Assembly: GCA_009995595.1 (NCBI GenBank)
Contig: JAACPE010000001.1
Coordinates: 558,001 to 622,000 of the forward strand
DNA from: Alphaproteobacteria bacterium
GTDB lineage: Bacteria > Pseudomonadota > Alphaproteobacteria > Micavibrionales > Micavibrionaceae
DNA: 64,000 bases
Direction: 5' to 3'
Positions 26,639 through 36,149 of the stretch are shown piece after piece. The notes beneath the pieces are model-generated. The model was not told the DNA's origin, searched no databases, and saw only the letters and a list, made by a program, of their open reading frames with translations. Both the position numbers and the translations under genes were made by a program. Numbering within the stretch: the first letter of the stretch is position 1; each line of letters opens with the position of its first letter.

Positions 26639-28951
26639 ATGGTGGATAAAACCGTTGATAACTCTGTGGCTAAAAACAAGCAGGCTCTTTTAAGGGCCTC
26701 AAAGAATGTTGAGGCAACACTTGAGAAGTTTAAGGCCAACGTTACGCCAGAAAAAACAGCGGATTTTATTATTGAGGATAACGAAACCTCACGCCGTCTG
26801 CGTGCCTCGACCTATCATGCTCAAGAACAACAGCGTGCAACGGGCGTAGAGCTATCCGCGCAGAAACCATCATCGTATTATAGAGAGCCAAGCGTTGATA
26901 AGGTTGTGCGTGAATCTATGGATAAAGATGAAAACGCTAAAGATTCTGTGCTTTTACTCACCCCTGACAACCGCCCATCGAAAAAGAGCGATATTGTTGG
27001 GAGTACCGTCACTTTTATTGGTATTTTTGCAAGCGTGATTTGGATTAGTCTTGTGGTTGGGTATATTCAAAATGGGATGGGCTGGAGTGATCTTCTCTCT
27101 CAACAACCGCACATCATTGGTGGTTTTTTTGCAGGCATTATCGCGCCGCTTGCGCTTGTTTGGTTTATTTTAGCCCAGTTTCGCCGCCGTTCAGAGATTG
27201 AAAAATACACTAACGCCCTCAAACACGAACTTCAATCTGTCCTGTTTCCTAGCAATCATCAATTCGCCGATATGCAACAAAGCATTGCAGGGCTGTGTTA
27301 TCAGGCCGCAGAACTGACAAGCTCTACTGAAGTTATGCTGAAAGATATTCGTAAGGCGCGTCATGGGTTGCGCCAAGATATTGAAGCCTATGAAAGCTTA
27401 ACGAGCAAAGCGTCCAATCATATTGATCATTTAAGTAATGCGATTGAAAAACGCTCATCTCGCCTTTTATCTCTTACCGATGAAATTGAAAAACGTACCA
27501 GTAGCATCGAGATGAAAACAATGGCGGGCGCACAAACGTGGGATGAAACGACCTCGAAAGCGCTTAATCGGGTCACAGAAATTGAAAGTTCAATGAAGCA
27601 GGGGCTAGAGAGATTACTCGGCACGGCTGAGATTGCAGCAAACCGCGCCAACGACATCGGCCAAAATTTGGAAAAAACATACGGTACAATTGAGGAAAAA
27701 GTCCTTAAAGCCAGCGCGAGCCTTGATAACGTGTCCGAAGCCTTTATCATTCAACAAGAAGCCTTTGCAGAATCAACGGGCATGTTTGCAGAAGATACGG
27801 CGCGCTTAAATAGCCTCCTTCAAGAACATGCTATTGGCGTAGAGGCAATTGAAATGCTGAGCCAAAAATCTCTAGAGCTTATGCAAAAAATAATGGAAGA
27901 CGGCGCGAGCCAACATCAAATGATTTCAAACAGGCTCGAAGAATCTCTGATTGAAATGTCAACGATTGCAGAAATGGCCGATGAAAAAGCCGACAAAGTA
28001 GCCGCCGCCATTGGACGTCAAGCCGCCGCCTTGAAAGAAACAGCGGAAAATGCCCGAAATGATATTTCCCATCTTGAAGAATCCATGATGAAACGGGCAA
28101 AAGAGGCCAAAAAGCATGCTGATGAGATTACACACCAACTAAAAGACGTTGATTTCACAATCTCCGAGCGCATGAATGTTTTAACAGCCCAGGCTGATAA
28201 AATGTATCGCACGATTAAAGCCTCTGTCAGTGATCTTGATAGAGCCACGAGCCAGATTGAGCCATTTCAGCAAAAAGCACTTCGTAAAGTCGGAGATACA
28301 ATTGCAACACTTGGTGAAGGCCTCGTTCAGATTGGCGGGATTGCAGATAGTGTCCAAGACAATCTTGATAAGAGCAGTCGTAAATTTACCGATAGCGCCG
28401 AAAAAATGCGCAGCATTTCCAAAGAGGCGTCAATCGCCGCCGAACAGGCCGCAAGCGTTTTTGTGAATAAAACAAAAGAGATGCATAAAATGGTAAGTGA
28501 AACCACCGCGCGCGCCGAAAAAATACAAGGGGCTGATCGCCTTTTGCGTCAGGAAATGTTCATGGGAGCAGCGCGATTTATAGTTGAAAGCATACACTCA
28601 CTATCGGTTGACCTAACCCGTGCAATAGATGGCGGCATTCATGAAAGCCTATGGAATAAGTACCAAAACGGCGATCTTACAATTTTCACATCTTATCTAG
28701 TATCAATTAAAGACGACATTCCAATGGATAAATTAAGAGTGAAATTTGCCAAAGAGAATGAGTTTCGCACTTATGTGAACAGCTTTATCCATCAATATGA
28801 AGATATGGTTGAGCAAGCCATGAAGGTTGATCATGCGGCGTTGCTTGGAGCAACTTTCTTATCAAGCGATATTGGCAAGCTTTATCGCCTTGTTTGTCAA
28901 ATTGCCGGACGCTCACCACTAGTGTCATATCAGGAAAAAAAGAGTGCTTAG
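26639..28951 (+). CDS. Large two-helix membrane protein with long coiled coil
   Basis: A 770-residue protein: cytoplasmic polar N-terminus (1-118), two membrane helices (about 120-142 and 158-180), then more than 400 residues of heptad-like, Ala/Glu/Lys-rich helix (about 185-630), and a compact C-terminal region ending LVCQIAGRSPLVSYQEKKSA. The coiled coil resembles chemoreceptor or apolipoprotein-like repeats in composition, but no HAMP or conserved chemoreceptor hairpin tip is visible. A structural or polar-organising role is possible; no function is assigned. The ATG lies 84 bp after the DnaA-box-like dyad. Confidence 0.8.
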   Translation: MVDKTVDNSVAKNKQALLRASKNVEATLEKFKANVTPEKTADFIIEDNETSRRLRASTYHAQEQQRATGVELSAQKPSSYYREPSVDKVVRESMDKDENAKDSVLLLTPDNRPSKKSDIVGSTVTFIGIFASVIWISLVVGYIQNGMGWSDLLSQQPHIIGGFFAGIIAPLALVWFILAQFRRRSEIEKYTNALKHELQSVLFPSNHQFADMQQSIAGLCYQAAELTSSTEVMLKDIRKARHGLRQDIEAYESLTSKASNHIDHLSNAIEKRSSRLLSLTDEIEKRTSSIEMKTMAGAQTWDETTSKALNRVTEIESSMKQGLERLLGTAEIAANRANDIGQNLEKTYGTIEEKVLKASASLDNVSEAFIIQQEAFAESTGMFAEDTARLNSLLQEHAIGVEAIEMLSQKSLELMQKIMEDGASQHQMISNRLEESLIEMSTIAEMADEKADKVAAAIGRQAAALKETAENARNDISHLEESMMKRAKEAKKHADEITHQLKDVDFTISERMNVLTAQADKMYRTIKASVSDLDRATSQIEPFQQKALRKVGDTIATLGEGLVQIGGIADSVQDNLDKSSRKFTDSAEKMRSISKEASIAAEQAASVFVNKTKEMHKMVSETTARAEKIQGADRLLRQEMFMGAARFIVESIHSLSVDLTRAIDGGIHESLWNKYQNGDLTIFTSYLVSIKDDIPMDKLRVKFAKENEFRTYVNSFIHQYEDMVEQAMKVDHAALLGATFLSSDIGKLYRLVCQIAGRSPLVSYQEKKSA

Positions 28952-29079
28952 GGATTGAAAATATTAATAATTCCCCCTCGCGTAATTTATATTATTGATT
29001 GATTAACCTAGAGCAGACATAATGCGCTTTAACGTGCGATTTGCGCGTTTTGAATTGTGGTATTTAAACGGGTTTATTT

Positions 29080-30003
29080 ATGGCTAAAACAAAGTTCTGC
29101 GCCGGTGTTTCCGACATTTCAGATAGTTATATGGGCTGCATTATTGACGGATGGGGCGTTCTTCATGATGGTGAAGACGCGTTTGGAGGCACTGTTGACT
29201 GCCTTAAACAGCTCAATAGCCGTAAAAAAGAAATTATTATACTCTGTAATGAGCCAATGTTGGCTGTCGATTACAAAGCAAAGTTAAAGAAAATGGGCAT
29301 TGGCCCGAGCCTTTATAGCCATATTGTGACACCTTATGAGGTAATCCACCAAGGGTTAAAAACAAAAAAAGGTGATGTTTTTGAATCACTTGGGGATCGT
29401 TGTTACGTTATTGGTAGAGCGGGACAGCACGCTTTTTTAGAAGATACAGACGTTGAATTTGTCGACGATATTGAAAACGCAGATTATGTTCTGATGCTGG
29501 GTATGGATTATCCGCGCCGTAACCTGCCTGATTATGAGCCGATTATACGCCGCGCCATACAATTACGCCTTAAAGCCATCTGTGCTAATCCCGATAGCCA
29601 GAGCTTGATTGGTACAAACTTTCTCACAGGGCCTAACCTGATTGCACGGCGTTATGAGGATTCTGGTGGGATTGTGTATTATTTTGGTAAGCCATATCCC
29701 CTTATTTTTAAACATTGCATCGATTTGCTTAAAGTAAAAGACATCTATCCCTCTCATACCGTTATGATGGGCGATACAATGGCTAATGACATTATTGGTG
29801 CCAGTATCGTCAATATTGATACATGCTTGTTTAAATCTGGACTGCATGCGGCAAACTTTATGCATTGCCAAAACCTAAAAGAGGTCGACAACACGCTGAA
29901 AAACCTTATTCAGCAATATAACAATGTGATGCCGAAATACCTGATGGACGAAATGCGTTGGGGCAATGCACTTCCTGATCGTAAGCATAAAAAGCGCAGT
30001 TAG
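29080..30003 (+). CDS. HAD-superfamily class IIA hydrolase (TIGR01459 type)
   Basis: A 307-residue HAD phosphatase-like protein. Motif I is IIDGWGVLHDG (D23), close to the DxWGVLHDG form of this alphaproteobacterial subfamily, where the second usual aspartate is replaced by tryptophan. Motif III is MMGDTMANDIIGA. The middle NPDSQSLIGTNFLTGPNLIA stretch is a class IIA cap feature. The substrate is unknown. It stands alone between the coiled-coil protein and the patatin gene. Confidence 0.87.
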   Translation: MAKTKFCAGVSDISDSYMGCIIDGWGVLHDGEDAFGGTVDCLKQLNSRKKEIIILCNEPMLAVDYKAKLKKMGIGPSLYSHIVTPYEVIHQGLKTKKGDVFESLGDRCYVIGRAGQHAFLEDTDVEFVDDIENADYVLMLGMDYPRRNLPDYEPIIRRAIQLRLKAICANPDSQSLIGTNFLTGPNLIARRYEDSGGIVYYFGKPYPLIFKHCIDLLKVKDIYPSHTVMMGDTMANDIIGASIVNIDTCLFKSGLHAANFMHCQNLKEVDNTLKNLIQQYNNVMPKYLMDEMRWGNALPDRKHKKRS

Positions 30004-30004
30004 T

Positions 30005-30031
30005 AGAAATATTCAACACTTAAATATTTTT
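30005..30031. terminator. Weak AT-rich hairpin between convergent genes
   Basis: AAATATT (30007-30013) and AATATTT (30023-30029) are inverted arms with T runs outside. It lies between the convergent stops of the HAD and patatin genes and may stop both transcripts. The stem is all A/T, so strength is doubtful. Confidence 0.35.
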
Positions 30032-30032
30032 T

Positions 30033-31052
30033 CTAAATAGCATGTTCATCTTGAATAGGGATGTCTGCTATTTCCTCATCTTTAATGAGGGGCGGCAAGA
30101 GCACTTGAATTGCAACTTGAATTTCAGGAAGGGCGCGTTCTGCTGCCTCAACCCCTAATTGAATAAGCTCCTCGGCACGCTCAAATTCAAGCATCCCTAT
30201 GTGGCCAATTGCTGGTTTAATATGAACATCGGGCGGGTCGCCAGCAAGGCGAGAGCGGGTAATCCGGTCCTGAATAATTCCCAAAGATGAGACCATGACG
30301 CCAAATAGGCTCGGCTTATCTGTATCGCGGCGAAAAAGACGGCGAGCAAAGCCTGAAGCTTTAAACATCTTCTGGTCTTCTTTAGGGACATCGGCCTCAT
30401 CGAAAACATCAAAACCTGCCACAGTTTGGTATTTATGTCCGGGTTTAACACTTTTGCCAATCAAATCACCGTGGAGATCAATCGCAATCGTAAGGCGTGA
30501 TCCAAAAGCCTGACAGACTGATACAGGGACAGGGTTTACAAGCGCCCCATCAACAAGATGCCGATGACTTCGTTCAACAGGCGGAAAAACCCCGGGAAGG
30601 GCATAAGATGCCTGAACGGCCTGTGATAAGTTACCATCCCTCATCCAAACTTCGTGCCCCGTCACTAAATCGGCGGCTATCGCGATAAAGGGATGGGGTA
30701 AATCTTCAATATCAATCCCTTCAAAATGGCTATCGAGGATTTTTTGAAGCTTATCCCCGCCAATAAGACTAGGGCTGCGTACTTTCAAATCCAGCAGTGA
30801 AAAGACCTTAAAGCGATTAAGGGAAAGAGCCCATGATTCAAGCTCATCCATTTTTCCTGCTAAATAGGCAGCACCGACAAGCGCTCCAATAGATGTCCCG
30901 GCCACAACGCCGGGGTATATGCCGTGTTTATTTAGTGTTTTTAATACGCCAATATGAGCAAATCCGCGCGCTAACCCTCCGCCTAATGCTAGGCCAATGC
31001 CTTTTCGGCCCGGAAGATCGGGAAGGGTCGTTTTATTCCAGTCTGATGTCAT
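30033..31052 (-). CDS. Patatin-like phospholipase (RssA type)
   Basis: A protein of 339 residues from ATG 31052. The oxyanion-hole loop is GLALGGGLARGFAHIGVL, the nucleophile is S54 in GTSIGA, and the catalytic aspartate is in VDGALVNPVP. These give the Ser-Asp dyad of the RssA/NTE family, which hydrolyses acyl chains of phospholipids. A TTG further upstream at 31088 would add 12 residues. It has no signal peptide. It is divergent from msbA, so a role in membrane lipid turnover fits the context. Confidence 0.9.
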   Translation of the reverse strand: MTSDWNKTTLPDLPGRKGIGLALGGGLARGFAHIGVLKTLNKHGIYPGVVAGTSIGALVGAAYLAGKMDELESWALSLNRFKVFSLLDLKVRSPSLIGGDKLQKILDSHFEGIDIEDLPHPFIAIAADLVTGHEVWMRDGNLSQAVQASYALPGVFPPVERSHRHLVDGALVNPVPVSVCQAFGSRLTIAIDLHGDLIGKSVKPGHKYQTVAGFDVFDEADVPKEDQKMFKASGFARRLFRRDTDKPSLFGVMVSSLGIIQDRITRSRLAGDPPDVHIKPAIGHIGMLEFERAEELIQLGVEAAERALPEIQVAIQVLLPPLIKDEEIADIPIQDEHAI

Positions 31053-31108
31053 AAGAATACTTCGTGCTATTGGTCGTGGACGGTTCAAATTATTTTGTTT
31101 AATGTATC

Positions 31109-32932
31109 ATGGTTAAAGACAATGAGAAGACGAAAAGCTTGAAAAATAACGATAATTCACTGCGGAATGAGGGGCCAGAGAACCCTAATAACTCTCCCAA
31201 TACGCTTATTTTAGTAAAGCGTTTAGCGGGAAATTATCTTAAGCCTCACACAGGTCAGCTTATCCTTGCCATTATTCTCATGCTCATCGCGGCAGGAATG
31301 ACTGCGGCCTTTGCTGCCATCATTGAGCCTGTGATGGATAAAGTTCTTGTTGGCGGTCAAAAATCTGCCGTTTGGGGGTTAGGAGTAGGGATATTCTTCA
31401 TTTTCTTCATTCGAGGTATGGCGAGCTATTTTGAAGCCATCGTAATGAATAAAATTGGCCAAAATGTTGTTGCCACTATTCAAAAAGATATGTTTGGGCA
31501 TTTTCTTGATCTTGATTTGAAATTTTTTCATAAAAACCCAAGCGGTCAATTAATTTCGCGCGTCATTAATGATGTGAATGAGCTTAGAGCTGCAGTAACC
31601 AGTTGCCTGACAGGGATTGGGAAAAGTCTTATCACGCTTATTTTACTTATTGGGGTGATGTTTTACCAAGATTGGGTCTTGGCTTTGGCAACGCTAACAA
31701 TTTTTCCGCCCGCCGCGCTTTTTGTTGCAAAGATTGGAAAAAAATTGCGCCGTATGTCTGGCTTTATACAAGAGGGCCAAGCGAGCCTTTCTGACCGGCT
31801 TTCCCAGATATTTCAGGGGATACGCCTTGTGAAAGCCTATGGCATGGAAGATTATGAAAGACAGACAGCAGGGCAGTTTGTTGAAAATGTTAAAAAGCTT
31901 ATTATTAAGTCTGTTCGAATTTCAAATTTATCAACGCCCGTGAATGAGAGCCTTGTTGGTTTGGTAGTGTTTGGTATTGTTGTTTATGGAGGCTACAAAG
32001 TTGCCAATGGCGAAACAACAGCAGGTGAGCTTCTCTCTTTTATCACTGCCTTTAGTATGGCGTATGAGCCGATGAAGAAATTAGCGCGGCTCAATAACAC
32101 GCTTCAGCTCGGTCTAGGCGCGGCAGATCGTGTGTTTGATATGATTGACCAACAAGCCAATGTTGCCAATAAAGAAGGGGCAAAAGATATTTTTGTAAAA
32201 CAGCCCGCCATTCATTTTAAAGATGTTTCCTTTGGCTATGGCGATGATAATACCATGGCTTTAAACGGCATTTCGATAGAAATACCCGCAGGAAAGGTGA
32301 CCGCTTTAGTTGGTCGCTCAGGCAGTGGTAAAACAACGATTATGAATTTGATTCCGCGCTTTTTTGACTCCCTGAAAGGTGAGATTATTATTGATGGGCA
32401 TAATATTACGGACTTTACGCTGAAAAGCTTAAGGCAAAATATTGCGCTTGTGTCCCAGGATATCACGATTTTTGATGATAGTGTTTGGGCCAATATTGGA
32501 TACGGCAAAGAAGGCGCCAGCGAAGATGATATCATAAAAGCCGCCATAAGCGCCGAAGCAGACGAATTTATCCGCGCCCTGCCTGAGGGGTATGAAACAC
32601 GTCTTGGTGAAGATGGTGTGAAGTTATCTGGAGGACAGCGCCAGCGTATATCAATCGCGCGGGCGATTTTGCGCGATGCGCCTATATTATTGCTCGATGA
32701 GGCAACGTCGGCTCTTGATAATGAGGCAGAGCGGGCCATCCAAGAAACCTTATCCCGCCTTCAAAAAGGACGTACGACACTGGTTATTGCCCATAGATTA
32801 TCCACTATTCAAAATGCAGATCAAATCCTTGTCCTAGAAAACGGCCATGTAATTGAGGCAGGCGTACATAATGAATTAATGACCTTAGAGGAGACATATT
32901 CCCGTATGTATAGTGCGGGATTTAATAGCTAA
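31109..32932 (+). CDS. msbA: Lipid A/phospholipid flippase-type ABC transporter MsbA
   Basis: A 607-residue half-transporter with a polar N-terminus, six membrane helices (about residues 55-340) and an ATPase domain. Walker A GRSGSGKTT, the Q-loop VSQDITIFDDSVWANIGYG, signature LSGGQRQRISIARA and Walker B ILLLDEATSALD are intact, with the switch histidine in IAHRLSTI. The family flips lipid A or other lipids across the inner membrane. LPS substrate is inferred from family and size. It starts 57 bp from the divergent patatin gene. Confidence 0.92.
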   Translation: MVKDNEKTKSLKNNDNSLRNEGPENPNNSPNTLILVKRLAGNYLKPHTGQLILAIILMLIAAGMTAAFAAIIEPVMDKVLVGGQKSAVWGLGVGIFFIFFIRGMASYFEAIVMNKIGQNVVATIQKDMFGHFLDLDLKFFHKNPSGQLISRVINDVNELRAAVTSCLTGIGKSLITLILLIGVMFYQDWVLALATLTIFPPAALFVAKIGKKLRRMSGFIQEGQASLSDRLSQIFQGIRLVKAYGMEDYERQTAGQFVENVKKLIIKSVRISNLSTPVNESLVGLVVFGIVVYGGYKVANGETTAGELLSFITAFSMAYEPMKKLARLNNTLQLGLGAADRVFDMIDQQANVANKEGAKDIFVKQPAIHFKDVSFGYGDDNTMALNGISIEIPAGKVTALVGRSGSGKTTIMNLIPRFFDSLKGEIIIDGHNITDFTLKSLRQNIALVSQDITIFDDSVWANIGYGKEGASEDDIIKAAISAEADEFIRALPEGYETRLGEDGVKLSGGQRQRISIARAILRDAPILLLDEATSALDNEAERAIQETLSRLQKGRTTLVIAHRLSTIQNADQILVLENGHVIEAGVHNELMTLEETYSRMYSAGFNS

Positions 32933-33043
32933 ATCATTAATTTTTTAATGAATTTTATTACGAAAATTTTATTGTCTTTTTTATTGCATCCTATATTAGC
33001 AGGCGTATAGTTCCCGAAATTTTTAATAATTGGGAGCAAGCAT

Positions 33044-33526
33044 ATGGCACCATGTAGTGATGCAATGATCAAGGATGTTATAACAATTCGACCAGACAAT
33101 ACGGTTGAAGAAGCCATTGTGATCTTTGAAAATGCAGGGATCAGAAGTCTTCCTGTTGTGAATGACAAAGGTAAGCTTGTGGGCCTTTTTGGTTTGAGAC
33201 ACGTTTTGTTAAACCTGCTCCCTAAATCTGTTACAATGGATGATGGTGTGCGTCGCCTCGATTTTATTCTAGATGCAGCGCCTGGTATTGCAAAACGCCT
33301 TAAAAAGACACTCCCTTTAAAAGTTGAAGAGATAATGGATAAAAATCCGACTGCCCTTGAGCGCGATACCTCAATGTGGGAAGCGGTTCGTGTCATGGCG
33401 TTACATGGAAGCCCTTTATCAATTATTGATCCTAAAACAGGTGATTTTGTCGGAATGATTTCTCGCCAAACTTTATTGAAAGATCTTCATCGTATGGTCG
33501 ATGAAATGAGTGAAGAAGATCTATAA
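33044..33526 (+). CDS. Two-CBS-domain protein
   Basis: A 160-residue stand-alone CBS pair (first about residues 8-60 with MIKDVITIRPDNTVEEAIVI, second about 95-155 with MDKNPTALERDTSMWEAVRV). CBS pairs bind adenosine nucleotides and act as energy or ionic sensors. Its stop is 26 bp upstream of an NhaD-like transporter start, so it may regulate that transporter. A GGGAG precedes the ATG. Confidence 0.88.
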   Translation: MAPCSDAMIKDVITIRPDNTVEEAIVIFENAGIRSLPVVNDKGKLVGLFGLRHVLLNLLPKSVTMDDGVRRLDFILDAAPGIAKRLKKTLPLKVEEIMDKNPTALERDTSMWEAVRVMALHGSPLSIIDPKTGDFVGMISRQTLLKDLHRMVDEMSEEDL

Positions 33527-33552
33527 TTAGATTAAATAAAAAAAGGTGTAAA

Positions 33553-34917
33553 ATGGCGGCGACAGAAACTCTCTCTTCAGAGATCACTCATCACATGAGT
33601 AACGTTATATTTGGATGGGACGGCATGATCGTCTCTTCTGTCATCTTACTTCTTGTCTATATATTTATTATTTCTGAGAGAATTAATCAGGCTATTATTG
33701 CTCTTCTTGGGGCAAGCCTCATGATTATTTTAGGCGTCATAAATCAAGAGCTTGCAGTAGAAGGCATTGATTTCAACACAATCTTTTTACTTATTGGTAT
33801 GATGGTTATTGTTGGGATTATGAAAGAATCAGGTGTCTTTCAATATGTCGCTATTTTAGCAGCAAAGTCTGTAAGAGGAGATCCAAGATCACTACTGATT
33901 ATACTTTCACTCATAACAGCAGTATTCTCTGCCCTTCTTGATAATGTAACAACGGTTATGTTGATTGTCCCTATAACACTTCTTTTAACAGAACAATTGA
34001 AGCTCAATCCGTACATCTTTCTGTTTGCGCAAATTTTTGCCTCTAACATTGGCGGTATGGCAACATTAATTGGGGATCCACCAAACATTCTTATTGGATC
34101 TGCAGTGGGATTTAGTTTTATGGACTTTATCTATAATATGGCGCCAATAGCTCTAATTATAACAATTTTTATGATCTTGTTTTTTGATTTCTTCTGGGGG
34201 AGAAAATTAAAAACATCTCTTAAGGCTCGTGCTCATTTATTAAATTACAAACCAAGAGAAGCGCTTACAGATATTCCACTGTTATATAAATCACTATTTG
34301 TTTTAGCACTTGTTGTTTTTGGATTTATTGTAGGCCATGGCCATGGCATTGAACCTGGCACAACTGCCTTGACAGGGGCTGCATTACTCATGCTCTTAGT
34401 TTGCTACAAAGACAAAACTTCAGTACAAAGCAAAAAGGTTCACCATGCATTTTGTGATGTAGAATGGGAGACTATCTTTTTCTTTATTGGTCTATTCATC
34501 GTAGTCGCAGGAGTTGAAAAGGCAGGCCTATTGAATATATTAGGAGAACAGCTTCTTAATATTACGGATGGAGATTTAGAAAAGACAGCATTTGCCGTTT
34601 TATGGGGTTCTGCAATTGTATCAGGACTAATAAATAATATTCCATTCATGGCCACAATGATTCCTTTAATTGAATCAACATCAGACTCATTAGGCGGTGC
34701 TCATGCCATTGTGCCAATATGGTGGTCTCTAGCGCTTGGAGCTTGCTTGGGTGGAAATGGGTCTATTATTGCAGCCAGCGCAAACGTCATGGTTGCAAGT
34801 TTTGCGGAAAAAGCAGGACATAAAATATCATTTATGAAATTTTTGTATCTAGCGTTTCCATTGATGCTTGGCACAGTACTAATTGCCCACATCTACATAA
34901 AAATAGTTTATTTTTAA
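33553..34917 (+). CDS. ArsB/NhaD-type ion transporter
   Basis: A 454-residue membrane protein with about 11-12 helices. DNVTTVMLIVPITLLL and ASNIGGMATLIGDPPNILIG are the signature half-helix motifs of the ArsB/NhaD (IT) superfamily, repeated in the second half by GLINNIPFMATMIPLI and ALGACLGGNGSIIAASANVM. Members move Na+/H+, arsenite or anions. No arsR or arsC is nearby, so Na+/H+ exchange is more likely than arsenic, but this is inferred. A CBS-domain gene lies directly upstream and a DUF192 gene follows after 3 bp. Confidence 0.9.
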   Translation: MAATETLSSEITHHMSNVIFGWDGMIVSSVILLLVYIFIISERINQAIIALLGASLMIILGVINQELAVEGIDFNTIFLLIGMMVIVGIMKESGVFQYVAILAAKSVRGDPRSLLIILSLITAVFSALLDNVTTVMLIVPITLLLTEQLKLNPYIFLFAQIFASNIGGMATLIGDPPNILIGSAVGFSFMDFIYNMAPIALIITIFMILFFDFFWGRKLKTSLKARAHLLNYKPREALTDIPLLYKSLFVLALVVFGFIVGHGHGIEPGTTALTGAALLMLLVCYKDKTSVQSKKVHHAFCDVEWETIFFFIGLFIVVAGVEKAGLLNILGEQLLNITDGDLEKTAFAVLWGSAIVSGLINNIPFMATMIPLIESTSDSLGGAHAIVPIWWSLALGACLGGNGSIIAASANVMVASFAEKAGHKISFMKFLYLAFPLMLGTVLIAHIYIKIVYF

Positions 34918-34920
34918 GAT

Positions 34921-35418
34921 ATGAAAAAACATTATAATATTTTTTTATTGCTCGTGTTGCTCGCTATTGTTTCTGCATGTAAAGAAGAAAAGCAGGCCAC
35001 TTCTAATAATGTCCGCGCTAATAAAGACACTTATAGTGTTATCATTCAAACTAGTTTAGGAAATATGCATCACTTTGATATTGAGCTTGCTCTGACACAA
35101 GAGCAACAAGCGCATGGGCTTATGAACCGCACGCAACTTGATGATGATAAAGGTATGCTGTTTTATTTTGGGGAGGAACGGGAACAGGCGTTTTGGATGA
35201 AAAACACGCTTATTCCCCTTGATATGATTTTTATCAAACATAATGGACGTATTCACCACATTCACGAAAATGCGATCCCTAAGGATTTAACCCCTGTAAA
35301 ATCCATGGGAAGTGTCGCTGGTGTTCTTGAAATTAATGGCGGTTTATCGCGCCAATTGGGCATTGAGCCCGGTGATACTATAAAACATCCGTTTTTTAGT
35401 CAAAATAACACGCAATAG
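34921..35418 (+). CDS. DUF192 lipoprotein
   Basis: A 165-residue exported protein. The signal peptide ends in a lipobox, VSAC, with C20 as the lipidation site. The DUF192 core is obvious: HGLMNRTQLDDDKGMLFYF, FWMKNTLIPLDMIFI, then VLEINGGLSRQLGIEPGD. The family has no firmly known function. The ATG is 3 bp after the transporter stop, with no strong Shine-Dalgarno, suggesting coupling. Confidence 0.92.
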   Translation: MKKHYNIFLLLVLLAIVSACKEEKQATSNNVRANKDTYSVIIQTSLGNMHHFDIELALTQEQQAHGLMNRTQLDDDKGMLFYFGEEREQAFWMKNTLIPLDMIFIKHNGRIHHIHENAIPKDLTPVKSMGSVAGVLEINGGLSRQLGIEPGDTIKHPFFSQNNTQ

Positions 35419-35464
35419 GCTTGCTCTATAGCGAATCTTAGGTTAAAAACCTATCCACCAGTGT

Positions 35465-35541
35465 CGGAGTGTAGCGCAGCCTGGTAGCGCGCCTGCTTTG
35501 GGAGCAGGATGCCGGGAGTTCGAATCTCTCCACTCCGACCA
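35465..35541 (+). tRNA. tRNA-Pro (anticodon TGG)
   Basis: A 77-nt cloverleaf: acceptor CGGAGTG/CACTCCG, D-arm with GCGCAGCCTGGTAGCGC, anticodon stem CCTGC/GCAGG around loop TTTGGGA (anticodon TGG), T-arm with GTTCGAATC, and an encoded CCA end. It sits between the DUF192 gene and the ECF sigma gene. Confidence 0.97.
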
Positions 35542-35576
35542 TTTCTTTTTTGTTAGACCCGATTGAAAGGTCTTGA

Positions 35577-36149
35577 ATGGTAAAACCCACAAAAAACAGT
35601 AATGCCCCTCTCACTGCCGGTCAACAATGGCAGGAATGGGCCGCGGCGGCACAAAAGGGTGATAAAAAATCATATAACAAGCTTTTAACAGCCATTGCTC
35701 CTTATATCCGCAATATCGTTATGCCGTCTTTATCACATGCCGATGCGGCAGATGATGTGATGCAGGAGGTCTTAATCTCAGTCCATAAATCACTTAATAC
35801 TTATGATCCATCAAAGCCTTTCAAACCTTGGCTTTCGGCTATTATTAATTTTCGCCGTACAGATTATCTTCGTAAGCATTACGCCAAGCGAGATGATCAG
35901 AAAACAACACTCGATCATCCAGAATTTATTGCACAAAATGTAACCAATATGGGGCATGCGGGCGAATTGAAAGATATAGAGAATGCGCTTTCTGATTTAC
36001 CCAAAAAGCAAAGAGAGATTTTTCAATTGATTAAAATTGAAGGGTATACCGCCGAAGAAGTTGCCGAAAAAATGGATATGAAAGTATCTGCCGTCAAAGT
36101 ATCGGCGCACAGAACGTTCAAAAGATTAAAAGGAGTGCTCGGTGAGTAA
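35577..36149 (+). CDS. ECF-type RNA polymerase sigma factor
   Basis: A 190-residue sigma-70 family factor. Region 2 has HADAADDVMQEVLISVHKSL and a WLSAIINFRRTDYLRKH block; region 4 has ALSDLPKKQREIFQLIKIEG and a helix-turn-helix in YTAEEVAEKMDMKVSAVKVS. It is encoded just upstream of an NrsF-type anti-sigma, so its activity should be held at the membrane until a signal is received. GAAAGG precedes the ATG. The pair resembles Caulobacter SigF/NrsF, which respond to heavy-metal or oxidative stress. Confidence 0.93.
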   Translation: MVKPTKNSNAPLTAGQQWQEWAAAAQKGDKKSYNKLLTAIAPYIRNIVMPSLSHADAADDVMQEVLISVHKSLNTYDPSKPFKPWLSAIINFRRTDYLRKHYAKRDDQKTTLDHPEFIAQNVTNMGHAGELKDIENALSDLPKKQREIFQLIKIEGYTAEEVAEKMDMKVSAVKVSAHRTFKRLKGVLGE

